A program made the translations under genes and the position numbers. Below the pieces are notes generated by a model that did no database searches, was not told the origin of the DNA, and saw nothing but the letters and a program-made list of their open reading frames with translations. From positions 1 to 64,000 of the forward strand of contig DJMN01000016.1 of assembly GCA_002435385.1 (NCBI GenBank): a stretch of 64,000 nt of DNA, written 5' to 3'. The stretch comes from Patescibacteria group bacterium UBA6489. Lineage in GTDB: Bacteria > Patescibacteriota > Gracilibacteria > BD1-5 > UBA6164. The first letter of the stretch is position 1, and each line of letters starts with the position of its first letter. Below are positions 55,142-64,000 of the stretch, piece by piece.

Positions 55142-56452
55142 ATGACACAAACAATAATATGCCCAAACTGTGGCATCACAATAGATTTAGATGAAATAGC
55201 TAATCAAAAATATACATCTCTTTTAAAAGACCAAGAAAAGAAACTAAGAGAAGAACAAAATAAACAAAAAGAGCGTTTTGAAAAAGAAATGGAAAAAGAA
55301 AAAGAAGAAATGAGGAAAAAGGCAAAGGAATTTGTTGAGAAGAAAGTTGAAGAAGAAAGAAAAAAAGTTGAGCTTGAAATGAAAGATATAAAGGAACAAC
55401 TTACCCAAGCTGAAAAGGAGAGAGAAGAAGCAAAAAAAAGAGAATTAGATTTTATGAAGAAACAAAGAGAATTAGAAGAGAAGGAAAAAAACATAGAATT
55501 AGAAATGGAAAAGAGAATGTTAAAAGAAAGTGAAGAAATTGAGAAAAAACTAAAAGCTAGACAAGAGGAAGAAATGAAACTAAAGGAAGAAAAGTTTAAA
55601 AAACAATTAGAGGAACAAGAGGCTGAAAAGTTAGAAAAATACCAAAAAGAACAAGAAAAAATTAGAGAAAAGGAACAAGAGGCTTTTAGAAAAAAGGAAC
55701 TAGAATTATTAAAACAACAAGAACAGATGAAGAAGGCTTTAGACGAAGCAAAAAGAAAAGCAGAACAATGAAGTCAACAAATACAATGAGATATACAAGA
55801 AGAAGATTTAAAACAGGCTATTTTGCAGTCTTTCCCTATTGATAATGTAGAAGATGTCGCAACTTGAGTAAAATGAGCAGACTTGATACAAACTGTTAGA
55901 GATAATTTATGACAAGAGGCTTGAACTATTGTTTGGGAGTCAAAAAACACAAAAAACTGGCAAGATTCTTGGATTATGAAGTTGAAAGAAGATAAGCTAA
56001 AGGTTGGTTGAACTATTGCTATTTTAGTGACTAGCACATTACCTAAAGATATTAGGGATTTTGCTATGGTTGACGATGTTATGGTTTGTAAGCCTAGTCT
56101 TGCTATTTGAGTTGGTTCTATGCTTAGGGATAAGCTTCTTGCTATTTCAAGAACTGAAAAAAGTTTACAATGAAAAGATATAAAGATGGAAATGCTTTAT
56201 AAATATTTATCTAGTCAGGAGTTTTCTTGAAAAATTCAGATGATGGTTGATGTGTTTTCAAATTTAAAGTCTGGTATAGATGCTGAGAGAAGAGCTATGG
56301 AGAAGAACTGGAAAAAGAGAGAAAAGGATTTAGAAAGGGCTACTTTTGCTATTACTGGTATGTATGGAGAGTTGGAAAGTCTTATGTGACAGGAGCTACC
56401 TTGAAGTGAAAGATTAAGCTTGGATATGGGAGAAGATAATGAAGATGAATAA
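55142..56452 (+). CDS. DUF2130 coiled-coil protein
   Basis: A 436-residue protein. The N-terminal CPNCG looks like half a zinc ribbon. Residues 25-225 form a long Glu/Lys coiled coil. The C-terminal DUF2130 domain has TIVWESKNTKNWQDSWI, KEDKLKVGGTIAILVTST, DVMVCKPSLAIG and a final LPGSERLSLD. The WESKxTKNW core looks like a nuclease-type (E-x-K) site, and the family has been linked to restriction-endonuclease-like folds. Its role is unknown. It follows the DUF488 module. Confidence 0.9.
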
Positions 56453-56461
56453 AATATTTAG

Positions 56462-56497
56462 TTTTCTTACACTTTTCTTATATTTGATAAATATAAT
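56462..56497 (+). promoter_or_regulatory. Direct-repeat operator and promoter, copy C
   Basis: TTTTCTTACA (56462-56471) and TTTTCTTATA (56473-56482), period 11 bp, then 9 nt and a -10 box TATAAT (56492-56497). It has the same geometry as copies A and B and lies upstream of the secreted paralogue pair at 56690 and 57609. Confidence 0.75.
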
Positions 56498-56576
56498 ACA
56501 TTTGTAATAAGTTAGTTTCCTTATTTAGTAATGTTGAATAAAGAAAAATTCATTGTCTTTACTATTTAAGTAATTT

Positions 56577-56654
56577 AGATTATCTTGATGAAAAAGCTTT
56601 TTTTGAATAAAAATAAGTCTTCTTGCTTACAAATATAAAAATTCAAGATAATCT
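56577..56654 (+). ncRNA. Structured 5' leader
   Basis: AGATTATCTTGA (56577-56588) is the exact reverse complement of TCAAGATAATCT (56643-56654). With promoter C, the transcript would have a leader of about 185 nt containing this 12-bp stem. It may be a regulatory leader or a separate small RNA. Confidence 0.5.
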
Positions 56655-56689
56655 CTTAACTTATTTTTTTAATTTATAATAACTTTAAT

Positions 56690-57445
56690 ATGAAAAAGTT
56701 TTTACTATTTATTGTTGCTTTAATTACTTTTGTTTCTTACTCTTCTGCTAGTGCAGGAACTCAATTAAATGATGAAATGAAAATGGTTTATGGAGATTGT
56801 AATACATTAATTGGGAATGGTTATGAGGCATATTTTGATATTGACCTAGGTATTGATTTCTGAGATTTAAATTGTTATATGTTTGATTGGAGCGATGAGG
56901 TATATGCTTATAAAATGATTGCAGCAGAAAGTGAAAATGAATATTGAGTTCCATATAACAAAGATGTTGTAGATGTTTTGAGCACTTATAATTCTTATTT
57001 TTCAGATGGTGCTGAACATGTAGTTATTAGAATTAAATGAAATGTTACTTGATGAAATATTGGATGACTTGAGGTTCGGTCTTTATGAAATATTGAGAAT
57101 CATGATCTTTTAGGAGCTTTTTATTCTAAAAGTGATATTAGAACAAATACTGATTTAAAACTTTTTGCTTATTCTGTTATTGACAAGTATTGTACAAAAT
57201 CAGGTAGTGATTTGTCTTGTTGAACTTATGAAAGTTACGAGAATGTTCTAGGAGCTTATATTGATAAAGTCTTGGCTAATTTGTGACAAAGTCATATTGT
57301 AAAAATGGGGACTCTTATAGATAATATACCTGCTCTAGAACAGAAATATGGATCAGATGAGAAAAGAGTATTTATGTTCCAATATCTTAGATATAAACTA
57401 GAACAAAGATATTTAGAATTAGTAGGAATATATTGAGTAGAGTAA
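56690..57445 (+). CDS. Secreted protein, tandem paralogue 1
   Basis: A 251-residue protein. The signal peptide MKKFLLFIVALITFVSYSSASA has a clean cleavage site. The mature part has four to six Cys (YGDCNTL, NCYMFDW, KYCTKSG, SCGTYESYE) and a helical tail FMFQYLRYKLEQRYLELVGIYGVE that is almost identical to the next gene. No family is recognised. The promoter has operator C, so it probably belongs to the two-component regulon. Confidence 0.82.
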
Positions 57446-57469
57446 TATTGTCATTATTATGATAGTGAG

Positions 57470-57499
57470 AGAAGAGTAAACTGATATTTACTCTTTTCT
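57470..57499 (+). terminator. Terminator between the paralogues
   Basis: AGAAGAGTAAA, loop CTGATA, TTTACTCTTTTCT, 25 nt after the stop. A similar hairpin follows the second paralogue. Confidence 0.75.
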
Positions 57500-57608
57500 T
57501 CTTGTTTTTTCTATCTTTTTTTATATAATCTGGATTTATATAAGTTGGTAAATTTTTAATTTATTAGTTTGTATATTCTAAGAACTTTTATATTTATAAT
57601 ATTTTTTT

Positions 57609-58349
57609 ATGAAAAAGATTTTATTGTTAGTTGTGGCTTTATTTATGCTGATACCTTTTCCTAAGACTAATGCTTGAGCAGATGTAATGGATGAATTTAT
57701 TCTATCTTATAGTTATTGTACTCCATTGGCTCATGGATTTTTTGATGTTGATGAAAGTTTAGATTTTGGTAATCTTACTTGTTATTATATTGAATCAGAA
57801 GACTATAAGATTTTAATGGCAGAATCAGAAAATGATTATTGAATTCCTTATAATAATGTAACATTAAATACTCTTTCAAAATATAAATCTGAATTTGCAG
57901 ATTGAGCTGTAGTTTTATGAGTTAGATTAAAAACATGAATAGATTGAGCATATACAATAGACTGAATAAATGAGACTGTTTATTCTATTAGATGAATAGA
58001 TGAACATGATCTTATAGTATCTTTTTATTCTGAAACAGATATTACTACAAATTCTAATTTAAAACTTTTTTGGTATGGGACTTTAGATAAATATTGTACA
58101 AAAACAGGTATTGATTTATCTTGTTGAACTTATGAAAGTTATGAGAATTCGTTAGGTTCATATATAGATAAAGTTTTATCTAATTTAGGAGAAAGCCATA
58201 TTGGAAAATTAGAGATACTTATAGATAATATACCTGCTTTAGAGCAAAAATATAAATCAGATGAGAAAAGAGTATTTATGTTCCAATATCTTAGATATAA
58301 ATTAGAACAAAGATATTTAGAGTTAGTTTGAATATATTGAGTAGAGTAG
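57609..58349 (+). CDS. Secreted protein, tandem paralogue 2
   Basis: A 246-residue protein. Signal peptide MKKILLLVVALFMLIPFPKTNA. It shares the Cys pattern and the NDYGIPYNN, YCTKTGIDLSCGTYES and ALEQKYKSDEKRVFMFQYLR stretches with its upstream neighbour. The middle is more diverged, so it is an old duplication with a conserved tail. No promoter of type A-C is seen in front of it; it may rely on readthrough. Confidence 0.82.
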
Positions 58350-58370
58350 TATTGTTTGATTATGATAGTG

Positions 58371-58401
58371 AAAAAAGAGTAAACTTTGTTTGCTCTTTTT
58401 T
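58371..58401 (+). terminator. Terminator
   Basis: AAAAAAGAGTAAA, loop CTTTG, TTTGCTCTTTTTT, with one T-G pair, after paralogue 2. Confidence 0.75.
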
Positions 58402-58506
58402 CTTGTTTTTTTTTAATATTTAGTACAATGGTAAATATAGTAAAAGTTATAAAGCGTTTATTATTTACTTGGATAGAAAATATAGTATTTTAAAGCATTT
58501 AAAAGT

Positions 58507-60168
58507 ATGTGAGTAGTAGAAGATTTAGAAAATGCAATTGATATAGTAGATCTTGTTTCAAAGTATACTAATATAAAAAAGGCATGAGCTAATTATAAAG
58601 CTTTATGTCCTTTCCCATGACATAGTGAGAAAACCCCTTCTTTTGTGATTTCTCCATCTAAACAACTAGCTTATTGTTTTGGCTGTCATAAGTGATGAGG
58701 TCCTTTGAAATTTATAATGGATTTAGAGAATTGTGATTTTAAAGAGGCAATGGAGATTCTTTGAAGTTTTACATGAATAAAGGTTCAATCAAATTTTGAT
58801 CAAAAAAATTATGAAATAAAAAAGAATATTTATTCTCTTTATAAAGATGCTGTAAGTTATTATAAAAAGGCATTAAAGGAAAATCCTAATATTGAAAAGT
58901 ATTTGTTTGATAGATGATTAACAGAGGAAACTATAAAAAATTTTCATTTCTGATATTCAGATAATTGACTTAAATTGTATAATTATCTCAGAGAAAAATG
59001 ATATGATGATAAAATAATTTGAGATTCAAATATTTTTATGGATTCTACTCTAAAAAAAGATAAATTTTTAAATAGAATAATATTTCCTATACAAAATCAG
59101 AGATGAGATTTTGTAGCTTTTACTGCTAGGATAATAGATAAATGAGAACCAAAATACTTAAATTCTCCAGCTTCAAATATTTATGATAAGTCATCTATTC
59201 TTTATTGACTTTATACGGCTAGAAATAGTATAACAAAAGAAAATTTTGTTATTGTTACAGAATGACAAATGGATACTATTTCTATGCAATCAGCTTGATT
59301 TTTAAATACGGTTGCGGTTTCTGGTAGTGCTTTGACAGATAAACATATACAGATGCTTCAGAGATTGACTAAAAAGATTTATCTTTGTTTTGATTCTGAT
59401 TGAGCTTGAGAAAAGGCAACTAAGTTATCTCTTGAGTTATTGAAGAATAAATGATTAGAGATAAAAATAATAGTTTTGCCTAAATGAAAAGATCCAGATG
59501 ATATTATAAAATCAGGAAAGGATTTTAATGAATTTATAAAAAATGCTTATACTCCTGTTGGGTATTATATAAAAAAGAGTAATTTTAAGCTTGATAGTAT
59601 AGATGATAGAAAGAAACTTTTGGCTAAATTAGTAGATGTTATAAATTCTTATTCTGATCAGATAGAGAGAGAGACTTATATAAAGGAGATATCAAAGCTT
59701 TTAAATGTTTCTGAAAATGTTATTTATGATATGATAAATCAGTTTAAATTTAAATGAAGTCAGGAGATGAAAGTTATTAAGAATAAAGATTTTTCTTTAT
59801 TTGATCTAGCTATTGCATATATAGTTATTAATCCTAATTTTTCTGAATTATTTAAAGAGAAGCTTATCTTTAAGGATGAAATAGATATTGATTTAAAGAG
59901 GGCTATAGAAAATATTAATAGCTTCTTTGATAATTTAGAACTGTCTAAAAAAGAAAAATTTAGGGCTGTTGAGCTTATGATTGAAGATAAAAATGAATCG
60001 GAAGAGGTTTCTTTGAAGAATGTAAATGATATAATAAATAAAATAAATAAAGATGCTTATAGAAAAATAACTAATAGGTTGAGAAGACTGATGAATGAAA
60101 ATGACATGGAAGCTTTTAAAGAGTATTCCAATGTTATGAGAATAGCAAAGGAAAATAGGATAAAATAG
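58507..60168 (+). CDS. dnaG: DNA primase DnaG
   Basis: A 553-residue primase. CHC2 zinc site: C34, H39, C57 and C60 in CPFPGH and CFGC, with EKTPSFVISPSK between. Core: FLNRIIFPIQNQRGDFVAFTARI. TOPRIM: VTEGQMD and DSDGAGEKAT. The C-terminal helical domain is short. It makes RNA primers at the replication fork. The second codon is UGA (MGVVEDL), so the ribosome meets the recoded codon right after initiation. The usual rpsU-dnaG-rpoD order is partly kept: rpoD follows 233 nt later. Confidence 0.96.
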
Positions 60169-60281
60169 AGTCTTTAAGATTTTTTCTTGCCAAAAATAAT
60201 AATTTGGATATACTTTCGCTGAAAAGTAGAAAAAACTTTACAAAAAAATAAATGATAGGAATTATATAATAAATTTATTTT

Positions 60282-60313
60282 ACCTTCTTTTTAGTGTTTC
60301 TGAAGGTTTTTTT
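60282..60313 (+). terminator. Terminator of dnaG
   Basis: ACCTTC and GAAGGT with a 14-nt loop that can pair further, followed by seven T. It separates dnaG from rpoD. Confidence 0.7.
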
Positions 60314-60401
60314 GTGTATTATATAAAAAAAGATCACATAATTTTGATAAGCAAAGTGTGTTTTCATAGATGTTATTATTTAGATTATAATAAATATTTT
60401 T

Positions 60402-61763
60402 ATGACTCAACAGAAAGATTCAGGAAAAGATCCAAAACAACATAAAGTAAAAAAGCTTAATATTAGATTAAAGAAGCAAAGAAGAGATGAAGAGACTGCT
60501 CAGGAAGTGAGTCTAGATTCTTTAGATTTAAATGAACTTTATGAAGAAAGAGATGATGTAGAAGAAATAGAATGAATAAAAAAAGAATTATGAGGGAAGA
60601 AGATGCCTATTGATAGGGATAAAGATAAAAGGAGGTTGTGAAAGTGAATGAAAAAGTTTATAGACAATGAAGTTAGTCCGGAGTTACTAGAGTGAATGTC
60701 TGAGGAAGTCCAGGAACTTATGAAGAAGTGAAAAAAGGAGGGATGCATAACTCAAGATGAGTTGATGGAGGCTATTCCTAATGCTGAAGAAGATTTGGAT
60801 TTGTTAGATGATATTTATACTAGGTTTCTACAAATGGATGTAGACATAGTGGACAGTTTGAGTACCAAAAAGCTTTTTGATAAAAGGAAAGATAAAAAGT
60901 CAGGGAAGCATTCTGATACTACTTCAATTTCTCTTTCTGAGATAAGTGATGATTCTATTAGAATGTATTTGAATGAAATATGAAGAGTTGAATTACTGAG
61001 TGCAGAGGAGGAAATTCATTTATGAAAAAGGATAAGAGCTTGAGATCAAGAGGCTAGGAAGAAGTTGGCAGCAGCTAATCTTAGGTTAGTTGTTAGTATT
61101 GCTAAGAAATATATGTGAAGATGACTTAGCTTACTTGACTTAATTCAAGAGTGAAATGTATGACTTTTTAGGGCTGTTGATAAGTTTGATCCTAATAAAT
61201 GATTTAAGTTTTCTACTTATGCTACTTGGTGGATAAGACAATGAGTTACTAGGGCAATAGCGGATCAGGCAAGAACTATTAGAGTTCCTGTTCATATGAT
61301 AGAAACTATTAATAAGTTTACCCATGCTTATAGAAGATTAACGCAAGAGTTAACTCGTGAACCTCTTATGGAGGAGTTAGCAACTGAGCTTGATATAGAT
61401 ATAAAAAAGGTTAGACAAATAATGAGGATTAGTCAGGATATTTTAAGTCTTGATTCTCCTGTTTGAAGTGAGGAGGATACTTCATTATGAGATTTTGTTG
61501 AGGATACTAAAAATGATACTCCTGACCAACATACAAATATGAATTTGTTAAAGGAGAATCTTTATAAAATGCTTGATTTTTTGACTCCTAGAGAGAGAAA
61601 GATTATTATAATGAGATTTGGTTTGGATTGATGAGATATACATACTTTAGAGGAGGTATGAAAGGAATTTTGAGTTACTAGGGAGAGAATTAGACAAATT
61701 GAGGCGAAGACGTTAGAAAAATTAAAAGAGCATCCAAATGCTGACAAAATTAAATTTTTCTAG
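60402..61763 (+). CDS. rpoD: Primary sigma factor RpoD
   Basis: A 453-residue sigma-70. The N-terminal 180 residues are highly charged and lineage-specific. Region 1.2 has IRMYLNEIGRVELLSAEEE. Region 2 has AAANLRLVVSIAKKYMGRG, LDLIQEGNVGL and FSTYATWWIRQ. Region 3 has RTIRVPVHMIE. Region 4 has FLTPRERKIIIMRFGLD and VTRERIRQIEAK. It directs RNA polymerase to -35/-10 promoters, such as the TTGACT/TATACT one before the tRNA. The UGA codons fall exactly on conserved Gly, and TGG TGG on the conserved Trp pair. Confidence 0.97.
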
Positions 61764-61774
61764 TAGAAAAATTC

Positions 61775-61807
61775 ATAAAAGTCCATAACTATGTTATGGA
61801 CTTTTAT
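61775..61807. terminator. Two-way terminator after rpoD
   Basis: AAAAGTCCATAA, loop CTATG, TTATGGACTTTT: a 12-bp perfect stem between convergent genes ending at 61763 (+) and 61810 (-). Confidence 0.88.
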
Positions 61808-61809
61808 GT

Positions 61810-64000
61810 TTATCCTCATTCTGTGAATAAAGGAGGAGGGGATGATAATATACTTGGATCAGATTCTATTATGATTGGGAATTTGGCATATTCGTCTGAT
61901 GTATCCATTATGTATCTTGCATATTTACTATCAGAAGTACAGCTTCAAGAAATATCACAGGTTCATCATCAGGCAACTTTTCAATTATTTAAAGGTCTAT
62001 TACTTTTGTTTAGAGTATATCTTCTCAAATAGTTTAAATCATATTTTTGTGCTTCTTTCATTTTTTCATAATCATCTGTGCTTATACAACCACCTGTAGT
62101 TTTATAATATGGACAAGTTATAGGATTAGCCCTTGATCATCACATAGTGTTTTCACTAAATACTGAACCGTAAATATGTAGTTGATTTTTTAAGGCACTT
62201 TGAGGTAGTTCTCATCACATTTCCTCCGAATCTTCTATTATGTAATTTCAATTGTTATCAATAGCACTTATTAAAGCCTTGTCTGCATAAATTGCTCATA
62301 CAATATTTGTGACTTCAGGATTTATGTATACATTACCTCCATTTCAGTATTGATCTCTTAGTACTATTATTCAAAGAGTATCTTTTTCTTTGTCTCAGTA
62401 GTACATGTCACTATTTATGTATAGGTCTAATCATTCTATTACTATTGTTTTGTTTCATTCTACTAAATCTCCATTTAATTCCACAAATCTATTTCAAGGT
62501 CAGAAGTATAGGATTTTTTCTTCATATATTTTTTTCCCATCTGTGTTAAGCCAAGTTTCTCATGATAAATCATTTACTGTATATCAACCATTGTTTTGGC
62601 TTACATTTTTTATAAATACATGAGCTTGTCTTCTTATGAATTGTTTAACGTTTGCTTTTTCAAACTCTCAGATAATATGTAGACTATCTTTATCTTGTCC
62701 TTGTAGTATTTCATGTGTTTTTGGGGCAGTTGATGTTGCAATTCATAGTACTTTCAATCATCATTGAGTTACTCAAGTTCAAGAGTTTGGATCCCAGTAA
62801 CTATCTTTTCAAAATATATCTGAATTATAAGCAATTTGATATCATCCAAGTTCATAATATATATGAGTTGAAAAATGACTGTTTGATATATCATCTAATG
62901 TAGATCAGGCAGCTTGTGTTAAAAGGGTTTCTATATCATAATCTATTCCTGTGATAAAAGATGGTAGTCTATATAGTAATGTTGCTATTGATATTTGATT
63001 TCATTCTATTAGATATGTAAAACCAGGACTTTGGCTTCATGATAATGACAAGTCTAGTTTAGGATGTTCTTCATTTGTTGCTCATGAACTAAATTCAAAA
63101 TAAACTTTTTTATTCGTTACAACAGTACCTCATGATAAATCATTGATTTTAATTTTAGCACTTTGTGTTGTTCATTCTAAAAATCATTCATTTATTAATT
63201 TTCATGATATGGTTGTTGTATATAAGGGTGAAAATCTGAAATCTATATTATTTGAGTTGCTTATTGGAACACTTGTTCTAAGTCATATATCTCCTTCAAT
63301 ATCAATTTCTAAATTACGAATATAAAACATAGCATCAGGATCAGATACAGGATCTCATAATGAATAAGTATTATAAGTTGGTGTATATACTTTAAACTCA
63401 AAAGGATATGTTCAATCAGTTGATGGCTGATTATTAAAAGGTGCTTCACCTGATCATATTGGAAATTCTAAATAGCTTAATCATGAACTTGGGGCTTTTA
63501 TTCTTATAGAAGATTCTCAGGTTTTACTATATTGATTTAGATACATGGTATTATCTATATCAAAAACAAAATTTATTTTTCTGTTTATTCATCATGCTGG
63601 AATTACTTCATTTCAATATGTGTCTTTTAATGTTATATCAAAAGGGTAGCTTGTTCAATTGGCTTTATTTGTTGTAAGACTTAAATTGTTTACTTGGCTT
63701 AGATTTACCTCCTTTGTTGTTATATTACCATTTAGTGTGTTTGCATATATATAATAGTCTTTTGTATATGACATATTTGTACAGTTTCATGCTTCATCAC
63801 AAATTTTTGTAATTTTGTAAGTATATTCTCTTCATCAGTCGTTTAGTCCTCCTGTTATTCTATCACTATCAACATCATGTATATCAAAATTTTCACTAAA
63901 ATCATCACAAGTAAATGCTCAGCAGCTACCACTTCAAGATGTACTTAGGGTATATGATGTAAATGTATCTACTGGTGTTATTTTTTCAAATTCTATTTCA
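61810..64000 (-). CDS. Large surface protein, 3' part (start beyond the window)
   Basis: An open frame of 730 codons entering from the right edge (first complete codon at 63999), with very dense UGA Gly codons and TAA at 61810. The body is beta-rich and Thr/Asn/Ser-rich, as in cell-surface or adhesin proteins. The last 220 residues, with YADKALISAI, LKNQLHIYGSVFSENTMGG and KYDLNYLRRYTLNKS, align with the end of the giant protein at 26511 (YADGGVIS, LQNQLWLKGALFSKNTIGG, YDLNYTRS). A short Cys- and Gly-rich tail follows. The N-terminal part and any signal peptide lie outside the window. Confidence 0.88.

Noticed and set aside
55204..55494. 96-codon ORF on the minus strand, Ser/Phe-rich
   Set aside because: It is the mirror of the Glu/Lys coiled coil of the DUF2130 gene; the plus-strand frame has clear family motifs.

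Overview
The window comes from an AT-rich bacterium that reads UGA as glycine (translation table 25). That points to the candidate phyla Absconditabacteria (SR1) or Gracilibacteria (BD1-5); the sequence alone does not separate them. In-frame TGA falls at glycines that are invariant in well-known families, such as the GGEP motif of radical-SAM enzymes, the sigma-70 region 2 core and the first glycine of the SufC P-loop. TGG is kept for Trp, and every gene called here ends in TAA or TAG. A tRNA with anticodon UCA, U73 and a GCG/CGC acceptor end lies at 32180-32258 (minus). It has the features of the UGA-decoding tRNA-Gly. Starts mostly lack a Shine-Dalgarno sequence, so starts were chosen by ATG position, family alignment and spacing.

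Left third (1-21.6 kb). After a large minus-strand protein with a C-terminal J-domain-like motif comes a dense plus-strand run of eight radical-SAM domains in 19 kb. They are mixed with a NodU-type carbamoyltransferase, two glycosyltransferases (one fused in frame to a radical-SAM/SPASM domain), a small secreted matrixin-like protease, a repeat-containing lipoprotein and several exported or membrane proteins. Six of the radical-SAM proteins end in the same Cys motif (CxxCx5CxG). I know of no described pathway with this gene set; it is the best candidate here for an undescribed biosynthetic or protein-modifying system.

Centre (21.7-40 kb). sufBD runs leftward and sufC diverges from it. Next come a TPR protein, a 1456-residue Cys-rich surface protein, rsmE, the tRNA, an MscS-like membrane protein, an RNA m5C methyltransferase, an MtaB-like methylthiotransferase, lspA, an AMMECR1 protein and rmuC.

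Right third (40-64 kb). A two-component system is followed by exported proteins. Three promoters in this region carry the same pair of CTTACA-type boxes at an 11-bp period, 9 nt before the -10 box, so they form a likely regulon. Also present are hflX, gdhA, a YraN-type protein, SLH/DKNYY and propeller-like surface proteins, a DUF488 two-gene module, a DUF2130 protein, a tandem pair of secreted paralogues, dnaG, rpoD, and the end of a second large surface protein whose C-terminal domain matches that of the 1456-residue protein.

GC-rich palindromic repeats are scattered throughout. Many lie inside genes and are read through in frame. One 140-183 nt element occurs twice with a compensated base-pair change in its stem.
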